Of a stretch of DNA of 63,744 nucleotides, positions 14,688 through 24,770 are shown one piece after another; the first letter of the stretch is position 1, and each line of letters opens with the position of its first letter. Both the position numbers and the translations under genes were made by a program. Origin of the DNA: Rufibacter sediminis (GTDB lineage Bacteria > Bacteroidota > Bacteroidia > Cytophagales > Hymenobacteraceae); NCBI RefSeq assembly GCF_014269285.1, contig NZ_JACOAF010000014.1, positions 1 through 63,744 on the forward strand, written 5' to 3'. The notes under the pieces are model-generated. The model did no database searches and was not told where the DNA came from. It saw only the letters and a list, made by a program, of their open reading frames with translations.

Positions 14688-16103
14688 CTATGCCAGAAGC
14701 TTAGGGGTTTCCTGATAGGTCTTCCAGAGTAACTCGCCAAAAAGCGTATTGGCCCAAGCAAACCAAGAGCGAGTAAATTTAGTGGGGTCGTCTTTGTGGA
14801 AAGTTTCATGCATGAAGCCAGTGCCGCCGTGCGTATTTTTCAGCATTGTGATACACGTTTTGATTTCATCATTGCTTGTGCTAGTAAGCGCCCTCATAAT
14901 GATGGCCATTGGCCATATCATGTCTTTGCCAACATGAGGCCCTCCCACTCCCTCTCCGGCTGTTCCTTTGTAGTAAAAAGGGTTATTCTCAGACAAGATA
15001 AATTTGCGGGTATTCTGATAGATGGGATCGGAGGTTGCCATGGCCCCTAAGTAGGGTAGGGAAAGGAGGCTAGGTACGTTGGCGTCATCCATTAAGTAAT
15101 GATTCCCAAATCCATCTACCTCAAAAGCATACAACTTGCCATGTTTGGGATGATCTATGATGGCATGGGCCTTGAGGGCTGCCTCTACTTCTGCCGCCAA
15201 CGCGAGCATGGCCGCAGAAGTGTTCTGATCTTTGGCAATCTTTTCCATCATCTCAGCGCCTTGCCTTAAGCTTATCACAGCAAAGAAGTTAGATGGCACC
15301 AGAAAGGAGTATACTGTGGCATCATCACTGGGCCTAAAGGAGGAGCATATCAAACCCACTGGGTTAACAGGATTACCATACCCGGCCATTGACAGCGTGT
15401 CGGTCGCAAACTGGGTGGTGCGCTGAAATTTATAGGGACCAAGGTCCTGCTTGCGTTGCTGTTCCTTGAAGGTTGCCAACGTCAGTTTTACGGCTTGCTG
15501 CCACTCGTTGCCAAATGGAGAAGTATCGCCTGTGGTTTTCCAGTACTGATAGGCCAGTCTGATAGGGTAGCACAAAGAATCAATCTCCCATTTACGCTCA
15601 TGTACCCCAGGCTTCATGGCAGTATGATCAGATTTCCATTCTCCTACCTTATTGTCATCGCCGTAAAAGGCATTGGCATAAGGGTCTTTTAAAACACAAC
15701 GGGTTTGCCGGTTTATTACTCCAGCAATTAGCTGCTTTAGCTTTTCATCTTTGGGTGCGAATGGCAGATAAGGCCACACCTGGGCTGAGCTATCCCGCAG
15801 CCACATGGCATCTATGTCCCCGGTGATGACATAGGTATCCGGTTTGCCGTCTACTATTTTATGCGTTACTGTTGTGTCAAGGGTGCTGGGGAAACAGTTC
15901 TGAAACATCCAGCTCAGCTCCTTATCCTTTACCTTTTTGGAAAACTCCGCAATGGCGTTTTCCACTGATTTACTTTGGAAGTTACGTTTTGCCGCCGGTA
16001 CCCGTACTACCGGGAAGTCTGCTGAGGCAAACACCAACTGGGGGTTTAAAAGGATACCGGCACCTAACAGGGCTGAACTATTGATAAATGTTCTTCTGTT
16101 CAT
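14688..16103 (-). CDS. GH125 exo-alpha-1,6-mannosidase
   Basis: A 471-residue protein beginning MNRRTFINSSALLGAGI, a Tat-like twin-arginine signal; export of a folded enzyme to the periplasm is therefore likely. The body matches GH125 (PF06824), metal-independent inverting exo-alpha-1,6-mannosidases with an (alpha/alpha)6 fold. Characteristic stretches are AMWLRDSSAQVWPYLPFA near residue 100 and GTAGEGVGGPHVGKDMIWPM. It would remove mannose from alpha-1,6-mannan backbone fragments made by the GH76 enzyme encoded 96 bases upstream. The gap to the following GH92 gene (246 bases) contains only a weak inverted repeat and no gene. Confidence 0.92.
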   Translation of the reverse strand: MNRRTFINSSALLGAGILLNPQLVFASADFPVVRVPAAKRNFQSKSVENAIAEFSKKVKDKELSWMFQNCFPSTLDTTVTHKIVDGKPDTYVITGDIDAMWLRDSSAQVWPYLPFAPKDEKLKQLIAGVINRQTRCVLKDPYANAFYGDDNKVGEWKSDHTAMKPGVHERKWEIDSLCYPIRLAYQYWKTTGDTSPFGNEWQQAVKLTLATFKEQQRKQDLGPYKFQRTTQFATDTLSMAGYGNPVNPVGLICSSFRPSDDATVYSFLVPSNFFAVISLRQGAEMMEKIAKDQNTSAAMLALAAEVEAALKAHAIIDHPKHGKLYAFEVDGFGNHYLMDDANVPSLLSLPYLGAMATSDPIYQNTRKFILSENNPFYYKGTAGEGVGGPHVGKDMIWPMAIIMRALTSTSNDEIKTCITMLKNTHGGTGFMHETFHKDDPTKFTRSWFAWANTLFGELLWKTYQETPKLLA

Positions 16104-16199
16104 TTCGTTTGAAAACTTAAATAAAATCTTGAGGGAAGAGAAGTATCAAAAGAGCTTAGGTCCTGCCCTTCTGATACTTCTAACATTGTGGCTTCTGAT

Positions 16200-17360
16200 T
16201 TAATCTAACAGGTTCAATTCATCTAATCTTGCTAATGCCTCCATCAGCATTACACCAGATAATTGGGTAGAAAAATCAGTAGATTCTCCAGGCATATTCC
16301 TCCAATCAGGACTTATCATAAGCGAGGGCCTACGGATACCTGTGGAGTAAAGGGTCTCACCGTTGTACTTCAGAAAATTTATGTATTTGGCTTTTTCTGC
16401 TTGCGGCACATTAGGTTGTTCAATCAAATTAGCCATGTATCTCACCAGGATTCCTTTGAAAAGGCCGCCGTCACCTTGGTTTTCACTTCTGAGAATGCCT
16501 CCGGGCGAAAGCTCAGTACTATTGATGACAGTATTGGCCGTGCGTACTGCATCAGTCAGGTATGACTGCTCACCGGTAGCCTTGTGCAGTTCCTGTCCCG
16601 CCCCAATAAAGACTCCTTGGTTATAGGTAAAAATCCAGCTCTTATCAATCTCCCCATTACCGGTTCTATTGATTCCATCCCAAACAATGCCGGTTGCAGG
16701 ATCAACCAAGGTTGACTTCAGCCAAGTGTAGAGGGTTTTGGCCAAGTCAAGGTCCTCCTGCTTCTTCTGCAGTTGATACAGCCTTGAGGCCAAAATAATG
16801 GCTGGGGCATTGGCGGGGGTATTCTTGTAATCCAACTGGGTTTTCTTCCAGGCAATACCTCCGCCCTGGTTCGCATTCAAACCAGTTTTAATGTCTTGCC
16901 ACAGTAAGGTGGTTGCCTCCAAAAAAGCGGGATCTTTGGTGGCATCGTACGCCCGAAGGCTGGAGAGGGCAAGCCACTCCATGTCATCATAGAACTCGTT
17001 GGGCAAGCCTCCGTTGTTTTTGTCTTTGATTCCGCTCAGCAGGGATTTCATACGCTGAACATAAACCGCATCATCGGTACGTAGGTAAGCATCTACCAGC
17101 GCATCCAGGGCGTGGGCATTCCACCAGTAGTTGAAATTGGTATTGCCGGTATTGTTCTGAACAAAATACTTGGCATCGGCGGAGAGGAATGTACTGTAGG
17201 TTTTATCCTGCAGCGAATCTGCGGTGGCCGCCCAATTGTACACCACCACTTCAGAGTCACGGTCATACAGCGGGAAGGGCTCATCTTCACAGGAGCTGAA
17301 AACCCCTAACACGGCCATCAAGCCAATGCACAGTATGCGTTGAAAATTCATCGTTTTCAT
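16200..17360 (-). CDS. GH76 endo-alpha-1,6-mannanase, lipoprotein
   Basis: A product of about 386 residues from the start MKTMNFQRILCIGLMAVLGV, which gives a clean lipoprotein signal ending FSSC; the reading frame is open further upstream, but that extension would bury the signal. The fold is the GH76 (alpha/alpha)6 barrel. The paired catalytic aspartates are visible in NEFYDDMEWLAL (D125-D126 by this start), with YWWNAHALDALVDAYLR before them. GH76 enzymes cleave the alpha-1,6-linked mannan backbone of yeast and fungal cell walls or bacterial mannans with retention of configuration. A Cys-anchored enzyme directly after the SusCD-SusE genes is likely the surface endo-acting enzyme that generates fragments for import. 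Confidence 0.9.
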   Translation of the reverse strand: MKTMNFQRILCIGLMAVLGVFSSCEDEPFPLYDRDSEVVVYNWAATADSLQDKTYSTFLSADAKYFVQNNTGNTNFNYWWNAHALDALVDAYLRTDDAVYVQRMKSLLSGIKDKNNGGLPNEFYDDMEWLALSSLRAYDATKDPAFLEATTLLWQDIKTGLNANQGGGIAWKKTQLDYKNTPANAPAIILASRLYQLQKKQEDLDLAKTLYTWLKSTLVDPATGIVWDGINRTGNGEIDKSWIFTYNQGVFIGAGQELHKATGEQSYLTDAVRTANTVINSTELSPGGILRSENQGDGGLFKGILVRYMANLIEQPNVPQAEKAKYINFLKYNGETLYSTGIRRPSLMISPDWRNMPGESTDFSTQLSGVMLMEALARLDELNLLD

Positions 17361-17439
17361 AAAAAGAGGCTTAAAACGTGAGGAACTTCCCCAACCCTTC
17401 TCCGGCACTACAGAACCAGGATTGGGGAAGAACCAAGAT

Positions 17440-18579
17440 TTATTTCACAGTGACAGAATGGGTATATTGAGTAGCCCCCGCACTGAAATCCACTTTGATA
17501 TCAGCGTTCTTGCGGTCAGCGTTCTCATTGAACTTAAATGCGAAATCATAGCGTGAGTTGTCTACTGGAACCATATACCAATAGGAGGACTGCGTGCTGC
17601 TGCTTGGCCGGCTATTGTCTCTGTTTTGACTTCCAAACCATTCCATAGCTTCTACCCCAGCCTGATCCAGCACCGTGAATCTGAATTTATAACGTTCATC
17701 TCTACCCCAGCTTTCCTGAAAGAACTCTACCGGGGCATTTTTGATTTCCCAGGTACCTTTACCTGTATAAGGCAGTTCATACCAGATCTTGTTCTCTGCA
17801 GAGAACCATAAACCTACCGACTTGATCTCAGTAAATTCTGCGGTGGCGCTATTCAGGTTCAACCGTATCCGGTAGATTTTCTGATCACCTGTCACCGTAG
17901 TAGTGCCACCCTCCACCATCTTCCCGTCTTGAATGGAGAAAGTGAGAGGATTGCCTGAGTTACCACCAGTAAACTTGTAGGTCCCCGCTTTTAAAGCGGT
18001 ATAAATCTCAAATTCACCGGCTTTGGTTTGTTTAAAGGGGATGGCATCGCCCAAGGTCTCCCCTGCCTCTGTGGCAGAACCTGTTAAGTACAAAGCGGAA
18101 GGAATCTCTGAAAAACCAGCAGGGCGTTCCAACTCCACCGTGTGCGAAATAGAAGGCTTTTTGACATTGATACCTTTAGAAGAAAAAACCGTCCATTTGA
18201 TCTTCCCAATTTCCTGCGAGGCAATACCAGCCATCTTAGCGATCTGATTCAAAGTGCCATAGCTCATGGTAAGGGAGTTCCCCATTCCATTATCATCTGA
18301 TTTGACGCTATAGACGGGATCGGAAAAATCGCCTGATTCTTTATCGAAAACTACTTCGTAGAAAACCAGCCCATTGTCTTCCGCCATGGCAGGAGCCCAC
18401 TCGAAAACGGTGCTCCCGGAGGCTGGCTCCAGCTTAATAAACTTATTGTTCTCCGGTGTGAATAGGTTGGTTACCTCAGTCACCTGGGTGTGATCGAGTT
18501 CTTTGTCATCGTCGCAGCTTGCTAAAAAGAACAAGGCGGCTACCCAAGTGCATAAGCGAAGGATATATAGATTTCTCAT
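17440..18579 (-). CDS. SusE/SusF-like surface glycan-binding lipoprotein
   Basis: About 379 residues from MRNLYILRLC, chosen because it places the signal peptide (WVAALFFLASC) at the N-terminus; the frame extends 14 codons upstream. After the lipid-anchored Cys comes an Asp-rich start (DDDKELDH), often a surface-export signal in Bacteroidota. An Ig-like SusE domain follows (LFTPENNKFIKLEPASGSTV to about residue 140), then one or two starch-binding-type beta-sandwich modules (ALYLTGSATEAGETLGDAIP; GLWFSAENKIWYELPYTGKG). It would bind glycan at the cell surface with SusD. It sits 35 bases after the SusD stop and 79 bases before GH76. The ligand is inferred from the neighbouring mannanases. Confidence 0.85.
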   Translation of the reverse strand: MRNLYILRLCTWVAALFFLASCDDDKELDHTQVTEVTNLFTPENNKFIKLEPASGSTVFEWAPAMAEDNGLVFYEVVFDKESGDFSDPVYSVKSDDNGMGNSLTMSYGTLNQIAKMAGIASQEIGKIKWTVFSSKGINVKKPSISHTVELERPAGFSEIPSALYLTGSATEAGETLGDAIPFKQTKAGEFEIYTALKAGTYKFTGGNSGNPLTFSIQDGKMVEGGTTTVTGDQKIYRIRLNLNSATAEFTEIKSVGLWFSAENKIWYELPYTGKGTWEIKNAPVEFFQESWGRDERYKFRFTVLDQAGVEAMEWFGSQNRDNSRPSSSTQSSYWYMVPVDNSRYDFAFKFNENADRKNADIKVDFSAGATQYTHSVTVK

Positions 18580-18614
18580 ATTCAAAAATGCTAGAAGGTT
18601 AAATTTATAAGGTG

Positions 18615-20249
18615 TTACCAATTAGGGTTTTGAGTCAAATTTGGGTTCACAGCTCTCTCAGACCGGGGGATAGGCCAGAGATAGTGTTTGTTTGGATCAA
18701 ACGTTCTTTGGTTGACTCTGATGTAGCCATTATCCACCGAAGCAGGGCCAAACCTGGCTCCGTGTGCCCAGCCATTCAATACTTGCTCTGCTATTCTCCA
18801 TCTTCTGATATCGAAGATGCGGTTATTTTCAAGGGCGAATTCTATGCGGCGCTCATTTCTAATGAGGCTTCTCATTGCATCTGAGCCCAAAGCCGTATAG
18901 TTCAAGGCCTCTGGATTTGTAAAGCCCGCGCGTTCCCGGATAGGCCTGATCGTCTGGTTCCATACTCCTTCATTCATTTGCCCCAATTCATGTTTGGCTT
19001 CTGCGTACATTAACAGAACATCAGCATAGCGGATCATGATCAAATTCAGACCTGACAGAAAGTTGGGGCCAGAAGTGGGGTCATAGTACTTGCGGAAGTA
19101 GTAACCGGTAGGTGAACTAACTCCTCCGGGCCTATACTCATCTGGTTTTGCATCAGACGGATCCGTTCCTGGTCTGGTATAAACGGTTACTGTAGAGCCA
19201 TCAAGCTTAGTCCAGGTAGAATTGTGGTAAGCAATGGTGGCCGCAAGCCGAGGATCGCGATTGGCATAAGGATTTGTCTCCTCAAATCCAGACCCGGCTT
19301 CCCTAATCATTTTACCGTTCTCCGTGAGATAGCTGTCCACCAGTTCCTGAGTAGGGGCAAGATTATTTAATCTAGCACCTGCTATTATTGGAGCCATGTC
19401 AAAATAATGACTATACGCCCTGAATTGCGGCACAAACTGGAGGTCTAGGATTACCTCGTTGTTGTTCTCGTTTTGCGGTAAAAATAAACCTTGATAAGAC
19501 GGAAAAAGGCTATAAGTACCATTGCTACCATTCATTAAAGACTCACAGGTAGTTACCACGTCCTCCCATCTTCCTTCATATAACAATGTCCTGCCTTTTA
19601 AAGCAATAGCTGCGCCTTTGGTAATTCTACCCTTATCTGCGGCAGCATATGCCGTGTTTACTGGTAAAGCATCTGCAATTTGAGTTAACTCATTCAGCAC
19701 AAACTCCAATACTAGCGGACGCGGAGTTCTTGCAATAGATCTTGATTCCTCAATGCTTATGTCACGATCAAAAAGCGGCACCGCCCCATACCAGGTCATC
19801 AATTTGAAATAATGAAATGCCCTGATAAAACGAGCCTCGGCCTTCATTCTTTCTCTTAAAACCGGGTCCATGTTTTCAACCCTGTCCACATTTTCTAAAA
19901 AAATGTGACAAGTCTTGATGCCCGCATAATGGTAGTTCCATTGATCAATTATTCTTCCAAGTGATGCATCATAGGTGCCTGCGGCCAGAGAAGCAACTCC
20001 GTTTTGGTCTCCCCTTCCACTATAGGCATTGTCAGTCGCGCCTTCATTGTAGAAATAATAATCGCTACGGTACATCTGAGAATAGGCAGTGTTGAGGACA
20101 CTCAATGCCTTTTCTGTAGTAGTCCAATAGTTGGCATCCGTAAAGCGACTTTCTGGGTATAATTCTAAATCTTTACATGCTGTAAAGGAAATTAGAAAAA
20201 ACCCTACAACGTAAATGGTTAATTTTGAAAATCTATTCATGCGTTTCAT
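18615..20249 (-). CDS. SusD/RagB-family glycan-binding lipoprotein (mannan PUL)
   Basis: About 544 residues from MKRMNRFSKLTIYVVGFFLI, with lipidation at the Cys of FTACKDLEL. The longer open frame overlaps the end of SusC and was not used; this start lies 4 bases after the SusC stop. SusD features include the ESRFTDANYWTTTEKALSVL segment, the TPR-like helices (MKAEARFIRAFHYFKLMTWY), and the C-terminal RRIEFALENNRIFDIRRWRI followed by YLWPIPRSERAVNPNLTQNP. SusD proteins lid the SusC channel on the outer membrane and deliver oligosaccharides to it. Substrate is not readable from sequence; the downstream GH76/GH125/GH92 genes point to alpha-mannan. Confidence 0.92.
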   Translation of the reverse strand: MKRMNRFSKLTIYVVGFFLISFTACKDLELYPESRFTDANYWTTTEKALSVLNTAYSQMYRSDYYFYNEGATDNAYSGRGDQNGVASLAAGTYDASLGRIIDQWNYHYAGIKTCHIFLENVDRVENMDPVLRERMKAEARFIRAFHYFKLMTWYGAVPLFDRDISIEESRSIARTPRPLVLEFVLNELTQIADALPVNTAYAAADKGRITKGAAIALKGRTLLYEGRWEDVVTTCESLMNGSNGTYSLFPSYQGLFLPQNENNNEVILDLQFVPQFRAYSHYFDMAPIIAGARLNNLAPTQELVDSYLTENGKMIREAGSGFEETNPYANRDPRLAATIAYHNSTWTKLDGSTVTVYTRPGTDPSDAKPDEYRPGGVSSPTGYYFRKYYDPTSGPNFLSGLNLIMIRYADVLLMYAEAKHELGQMNEGVWNQTIRPIRERAGFTNPEALNYTALGSDAMRSLIRNERRIEFALENNRIFDIRRWRIAEQVLNGWAHGARFGPASVDNGYIRVNQRTFDPNKHYLWPIPRSERAVNPNLTQNPNW

Positions 20250-20253
20250 CAAG

Positions 20254-23200
20254 TTAGAAAGTAACATCAAGACCAAAGCCGTAATACACTGGGGTAGGAT
20301 ACGCCCTTCCGCTATTTGCTCCGCTGTTGAGGAGGTTACTATTAAATTCTGTGACCTCCGGATCAATGAATTTTAGCTTAGAAAGCGTAAATAAGTTTTG
20401 ACCAGAGAAATACGCTCTCATGGACTTCATGCCTATTTTACCAATCAGGGAAGGTGGAAGCGTATACCCTATTTGCACGTTCTTCAATCTTGCATAAGAA
20501 GCATCATAAAGATACATGTCAGAACCTCTTCTAAAGTTGTTTTCAATTGATTGGCTTCCTGCCGCTGCTAGTCTTGGATATCTGGCATTAGGGTTCTGGG
20601 GCGTCCAGAAATCTAGTTGATGCTGGTACATTACCTGAGAATAATTAAAGTGGAACGGTTCTACTAATTCTCCTCTAATGAAGGTACTTCTCTTGCCGAC
20701 TCCTTGGAAGAAAAGACTCAAGTCAAAGCCTTTTACCCGTAAATTATAGGTAGCCCCAAAAGTGTAACGGGGGAAAGGATTGCCCAGCACAAACAAGTCA
20801 TTATCATCAATAACATTGTCGCCGTTTGCATCAACGTATCTATTGTCTCCTGGCGACAGATTTAACCCAGCCGGCCTAGGTCCTCTTTCAATTTCTTCAA
20901 GGTTCTGGAAATAACCGTCACGCAGAAAGCCTACATATGAATTATAAGGTAATCCGTTTCTACGGACTCTCTGCATCTCATCCGCACGATATAAGTCTTG
21001 TCCTCCCTCAATGAAAAGTACTTTGTTTTTAGTATCTCCCAGATTAAAAGAGAAAGAATGTTCAAAAATAGAGTGGGTGAGCCGGTAATTAACATTAATC
21101 TCCCAGCCTTGGTTTTTGAATTTGCCGGCATTGTAGTTTGGTATATTTGCACCAAAAATCCCTGGAATAACAGGCGGAACTAACATGTCTCTGGTAACTC
21201 TGTCAAAGTAGTCTAAAGACACTGTTAGTGCATTGTTCAAGAAGCCTGCATCTATCCCCACATTAAAGGTTGCCCCAGATTCCCATCTAACGTCTCGGTT
21301 AGCAAAGGTAAATCCAGTACCTCCAACCCCTCTGTTATTGAAGCCATAAGCATTTTGAAAAGTATATAAGGTATTTAAGTATTCGTAATTTCCAATAGCC
21401 TGATTACCTAAAATACCATAAGAGCCTCTTACTTTTAAGTCTCCTACTTTATCTCTATACCCAGAAAAAAAGTTTTCCTCACTTATGCGGTAACCTGCTG
21501 AGATGGACGGGAAAAAGCCCCATCGGTTGCTTTTATGAAATTTTGAAGATCCATCAAATCTAAAATTGAATTCTCCAAAATATTTGTCTCTAAAGGAGTA
21601 AGAAGCCCGGCCAAAAACAGAATTTAAGCTAGTTTCTGCTAATCTTTCATGTGAGTTATAAGAACCAGTGCTTATCACGGTTTCCGTTGTGGGCGTACCT
21701 AATTCGGGATCAGTTAAGGTTCTAAATAAACCAACACTCCGGTTGGTCTCATTTTCATTAGAAACGCCTACCAATACATTAGTGATATGGTCTTGATTGA
21801 AGGTTTTGTTAAACTCAGTTATTAATTGCGTGTTAAGCGCAATATGCCTACTGGTTTCATCATTGGTATTACGGTTTGCGCCGTACGTACCACCCGGGAA
21901 ATAATCTACCTGCATGGTTCTCGCAAACTGGTTATTTGAGAAAACGCTTCCCCCAAAGACCCCTCTTATTTTAAGGAAATCAGTTACTTTAAATTCTGCA
22001 TTAATATTGCCGAGTATGTTGTCATTTTCATACTTTCTAAACCCACCTTGCTCCAATACACCCAATGGGTTATATTCAGAAAGAACATCATTGGTCAAAT
22101 AACGCCCTTGATCATCTTTAAGTCTATAATAGGTAGGTACTCTTCCCGCATCCACTATAAGGAATTGAGTTGAATTAGAGTGGTCTTTAATTTCACTACG
22201 CGTGTAGGCTAGGTTACTGGTTAATTTTAACCTACCATATTCATTTGCAAGATTTACCCGGTAATTGTAACGGGTGTGACCATAATTAGGCCCAACCAAA
22301 TTACTTCTTTGGTCTGACACCCCAGCAGATACCAAATAAGTTGAGTTCTCACCCCCTCCGGAAATGGAAAGATTATGGTTCTGCTGTAAGGCGTTTTTAA
22401 GAATAGAATTCAAAAACCATTCATTATCTCCTTCTTCCTGAATTCTCCTAATATCATCAGGCCCATAAATAGGCGGCAATCCTGCATTCACCGCGGCTTG
22501 GCTTCTAAGGAGAGCATTCTCGTACCCCTTTACCGGCTTGTATAACACCCTAGGCTCTTGTATACCTACCAAGGCATTGTAAGACAAAGTAGGACGGGTA
22601 TTTTTTTTACCTCCTTTGGTGGTAATCAACAATACACCATTAGCGGCTCTTGAGCCATAGATAGCGGCACTTCCGGCATCCTTTAATATCGAAACACTTT
22701 CAATATCCTGCGGATTCAGCAAATTGATATCTCCGCCTATAATTCCATCAATTACTACAAGCGGAGAATTGCCGTTTATAGTGTTGATTCCTCTAATGTT
22801 GATATTAGGGGATTGGCCCGGCTCATAGCTTGTTTGCTGAATAATAAGGTTAGGAGAGGCGCCCTGTAAGGCTTGCGTGGTATTCATGGCTGGTCTTCCC
22901 TCAATCACAGCAGAGGACACCTGGTCTACAGCACCCACTACGCTCACACGGCGCTGCGTTCCATACCCTACCACTACCACTTCCTCCAAGGCCTGACCAT
23001 CCTCTTGTAAAGTAATGTTGATGGTAGCCCTATTGTTGATAGGCGCTTCCTGTGGTTTAAATCCGATGTAAGAAAATACCAGGACCCCATTTTCCTGCCC
23101 AGTTGGCACATTTATGGAGTATCTTCCATTTACATCAGTGGAAACTCCAATGCCAGCTACTCCTTTCAATACAACGGATACGCCAGGCAACCCCTCACCT

Positions 23201-23637
23201 TTGGCATCCTTTACTTCACCGGTTACCGTGATATCTACCCGGGTCTGGTCTCTTTTTGATTGGAACGACGTAGGAGCAGATGCTTGCGGCACAATGGGGA
23301 TGACAACATACGTGTTCTTGTCTACCTTCTCTGCCTTCAGGTTATACGGTTTCAGCACGCGCTCTATATCCTGGATTACGTTGCCACTTATAGGCTTCAG
23401 TAAACGCTCTTCTGCCTTTATTTTAGAAAACAACTCACTGTCATAATTGAAATTGACCTTGTAATAGTCTCCTAACTCCTTTAGTACTTTAGAAAGCGAA
23501 ACAATTCTTTGCTCACTAACACCAAGGTTGCTTGGGGCTGACCTCCGGAGGGATGCCATTGGTTGGGCAGATACCTGCAAGCCTAGCATTAGCAGCACAG
23601 GTATAAGCAAATTTGATTTGCTAAAAGGTTTTACCAT
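20254..23637 (-). CDS. SusC/RagA TonB-dependent transporter with STN signalling domain
   Basis: A 1127-residue outer-membrane protein with a signal peptide ending near GLQVSAQ. Residues about 35-115 form an STN (secretin/TonB short N-terminal) domain, the part that contacts a FecR anti-sigma factor. Next come a carboxypeptidase-regulatory-like domain (TVTGEVKDAKGEGLPGVSVV), the plug with VVVGYGTQRRVSVVGAVDQV and IRGINTINGNSPLVVIDGII, and the long beta-barrel ending in DVTF. It imports oligosaccharides with energy from TonB. The STN domain plus the FecR and ECF sigma genes directly upstream form a trans-envelope signalling set, so substrate binding likely induces the cluster. The FecR gene ends 71 bases upstream and SusD starts 4 bases downstream. 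This stretch is visibly more AT-rich than the later PUL. Confidence 0.95.
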   Translation of the reverse strand: MVKPFSKSNLLIPVLLMLGLQVSAQPMASLRRSAPSNLGVSEQRIVSLSKVLKELGDYYKVNFNYDSELFSKIKAEERLLKPISGNVIQDIERVLKPYNLKAEKVDKNTYVVIPIVPQASAPTSFQSKRDQTRVDITVTGEVKDAKGEGLPGVSVVLKGVAGIGVSTDVNGRYSINVPTGQENGVLVFSYIGFKPQEAPINNRATINITLQEDGQALEEVVVVGYGTQRRVSVVGAVDQVSSAVIEGRPAMNTTQALQGASPNLIIQQTSYEPGQSPNINIRGINTINGNSPLVVIDGIIGGDINLLNPQDIESVSILKDAGSAAIYGSRAANGVLLITTKGGKKNTRPTLSYNALVGIQEPRVLYKPVKGYENALLRSQAAVNAGLPPIYGPDDIRRIQEEGDNEWFLNSILKNALQQNHNLSISGGGENSTYLVSAGVSDQRSNLVGPNYGHTRYNYRVNLANEYGRLKLTSNLAYTRSEIKDHSNSTQFLIVDAGRVPTYYRLKDDQGRYLTNDVLSEYNPLGVLEQGGFRKYENDNILGNINAEFKVTDFLKIRGVFGGSVFSNNQFARTMQVDYFPGGTYGANRNTNDETSRHIALNTQLITEFNKTFNQDHITNVLVGVSNENETNRSVGLFRTLTDPELGTPTTETVISTGSYNSHERLAETSLNSVFGRASYSFRDKYFGEFNFRFDGSSKFHKSNRWGFFPSISAGYRISEENFFSGYRDKVGDLKVRGSYGILGNQAIGNYEYLNTLYTFQNAYGFNNRGVGGTGFTFANRDVRWESGATFNVGIDAGFLNNALTVSLDYFDRVTRDMLVPPVIPGIFGANIPNYNAGKFKNQGWEINVNYRLTHSIFEHSFSFNLGDTKNKVLFIEGGQDLYRADEMQRVRRNGLPYNSYVGFLRDGYFQNLEEIERGPRPAGLNLSPGDNRYVDANGDNVIDDNDLFVLGNPFPRYTFGATYNLRVKGFDLSLFFQGVGKRSTFIRGELVEPFHFNYSQVMYQHQLDFWTPQNPNARYPRLAAAGSQSIENNFRRGSDMYLYDASYARLKNVQIGYTLPPSLIGKIGMKSMRAYFSGQNLFTLSKLKFIDPEVTEFNSNLLNSGANSGRAYPTPVYYGFGLDVTF

Positions 23638-23708
23638 ATTAAAATGAGTAGATTTTAGTTAGTAAAGGTTGTATCATACATCTTATAAATTGCCTTTTAT
23701 AGGGGGGA

Positions 23709-24770
23709 TTATCGAAACTCCAGTTTATGGCCTGTCTTTATAACTTTTAGATCAAACAACTTCTCCAGTGCAATGAAAAGCACCTCGACGTTATCATGTG
23801 GAACAGAACCAGTAAACCGCCTGTCCACTAATTCCTTATTGGAAAAGGTCACTTCAAATCCGTAAACATCTTCCAAGACGCGGGCAACCTCTATTAGAGG
23901 GGCGTCTTCAAACATGAGTTTATTGTGCTGAAACGCTTCATAAATCTCCAGATGCGCTGGTTTCTCTTTTGTTATTAGTGCCTGCGTATCATTTTGCCCG
24001 TTCCATGTCGCTAACTCGCCTGGTTTTAGGGTTTCCTGCTTTATCGTTGAAGTATAGAGGCCCAACAAAATATCATCAGTTACCGAAAAATTTACTTTGC
24101 CTTCGCTTAACACTACCCTACAGACATGTGATCGTTGCGTAGCCGTAAATTGTGTACCTAATACTTCAATGCTGACATTATCTTGTAAGAGCACTTTAAA
24201 CTTCTGGTCATTTTCTTGATGGCTCACTTTGAAAAAGGCCTCCCCTTTTAAACTCACTTTCCTAGTTGATTCTGAATTCCACGGCTTTTCAAAGCTCAAA
24301 ATAGAATTTGCGTTCAAGACCACCTCTGATCCATCAGGTAAGACAACCCTTTTTACTTGGCCGTGCCTTGTGGCATATTGTACCGTCTCTCTCTGCTCTC
24401 TTATCCCAAAGTAATAAAGGGCAACACTAACCATTATCAAACCAATCAGGCTGGCAGCTAATCTCGATGCCTCTTTCCAAATAGGATAAGCCCTTCTACC
24501 AAGTGCTTCTGTTCCAGAATTTTCCGAAACAGCAACCCTATGTTGAATTTTACTCCAAACCTCCGCTTTCTCAAGAGGGAGCCATGTTCTCTCGTTCTGG
24601 TAAACCATGGCACGCACCACAGCTTTAGCCTGCTCTATTTGTTCAACCTTTTCAGGGTTTGCTTTTATGAAAGCCTCCCAATAGAGTGTATCACTATCAT
24701 CTTTACCTAAAGCCCAATTACAAAAGCGTGGATCTAATACAAAATCGTGTAAAGTCAGGTAGCCTTCCAT
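23709..24770 (-). CDS. FecR-family anti-sigma factor
   Basis: A 353-residue inner-membrane protein. The cytosolic N-terminal 85 residues probably hold the sigma factor. One membrane helix follows (SLIGLIMVSVALYYFGI, about residues 100-118), then the periplasmic FecR domain (HGQVKRVVLPDGSEVVLNAN) and a C-terminal DUF4974 domain (MFEDAPLIEVARVLEDVYGF) that contacts the STN domain of the transporter. It relays the substrate signal from SusC to the sigma factor encoded 244 bases upstream. That gap holds no gene and is AT-rich, with a short GCTCATGAGC palindrome. Confidence 0.93.
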   Translation of the reverse strand: MEGYLTLHDFVLDPRFCNWALGKDDSDTLYWEAFIKANPEKVEQIEQAKAVVRAMVYQNERTWLPLEKAEVWSKIQHRVAVSENSGTEALGRRAYPIWKEASRLAASLIGLIMVSVALYYFGIREQRETVQYATRHGQVKRVVLPDGSEVVLNANSILSFEKPWNSESTRKVSLKGEAFFKVSHQENDQKFKVLLQDNVSIEVLGTQFTATQRSHVCRVVLSEGKVNFSVTDDILLGLYTSTIKQETLKPGELATWNGQNDTQALITKEKPAHLEIYEAFQHNKLMFEDAPLIEVARVLEDVYGFEVTFSNKELVDRRFTGSVPHDNVEVLFIALEKLFDLKVIKTGHKLEFR

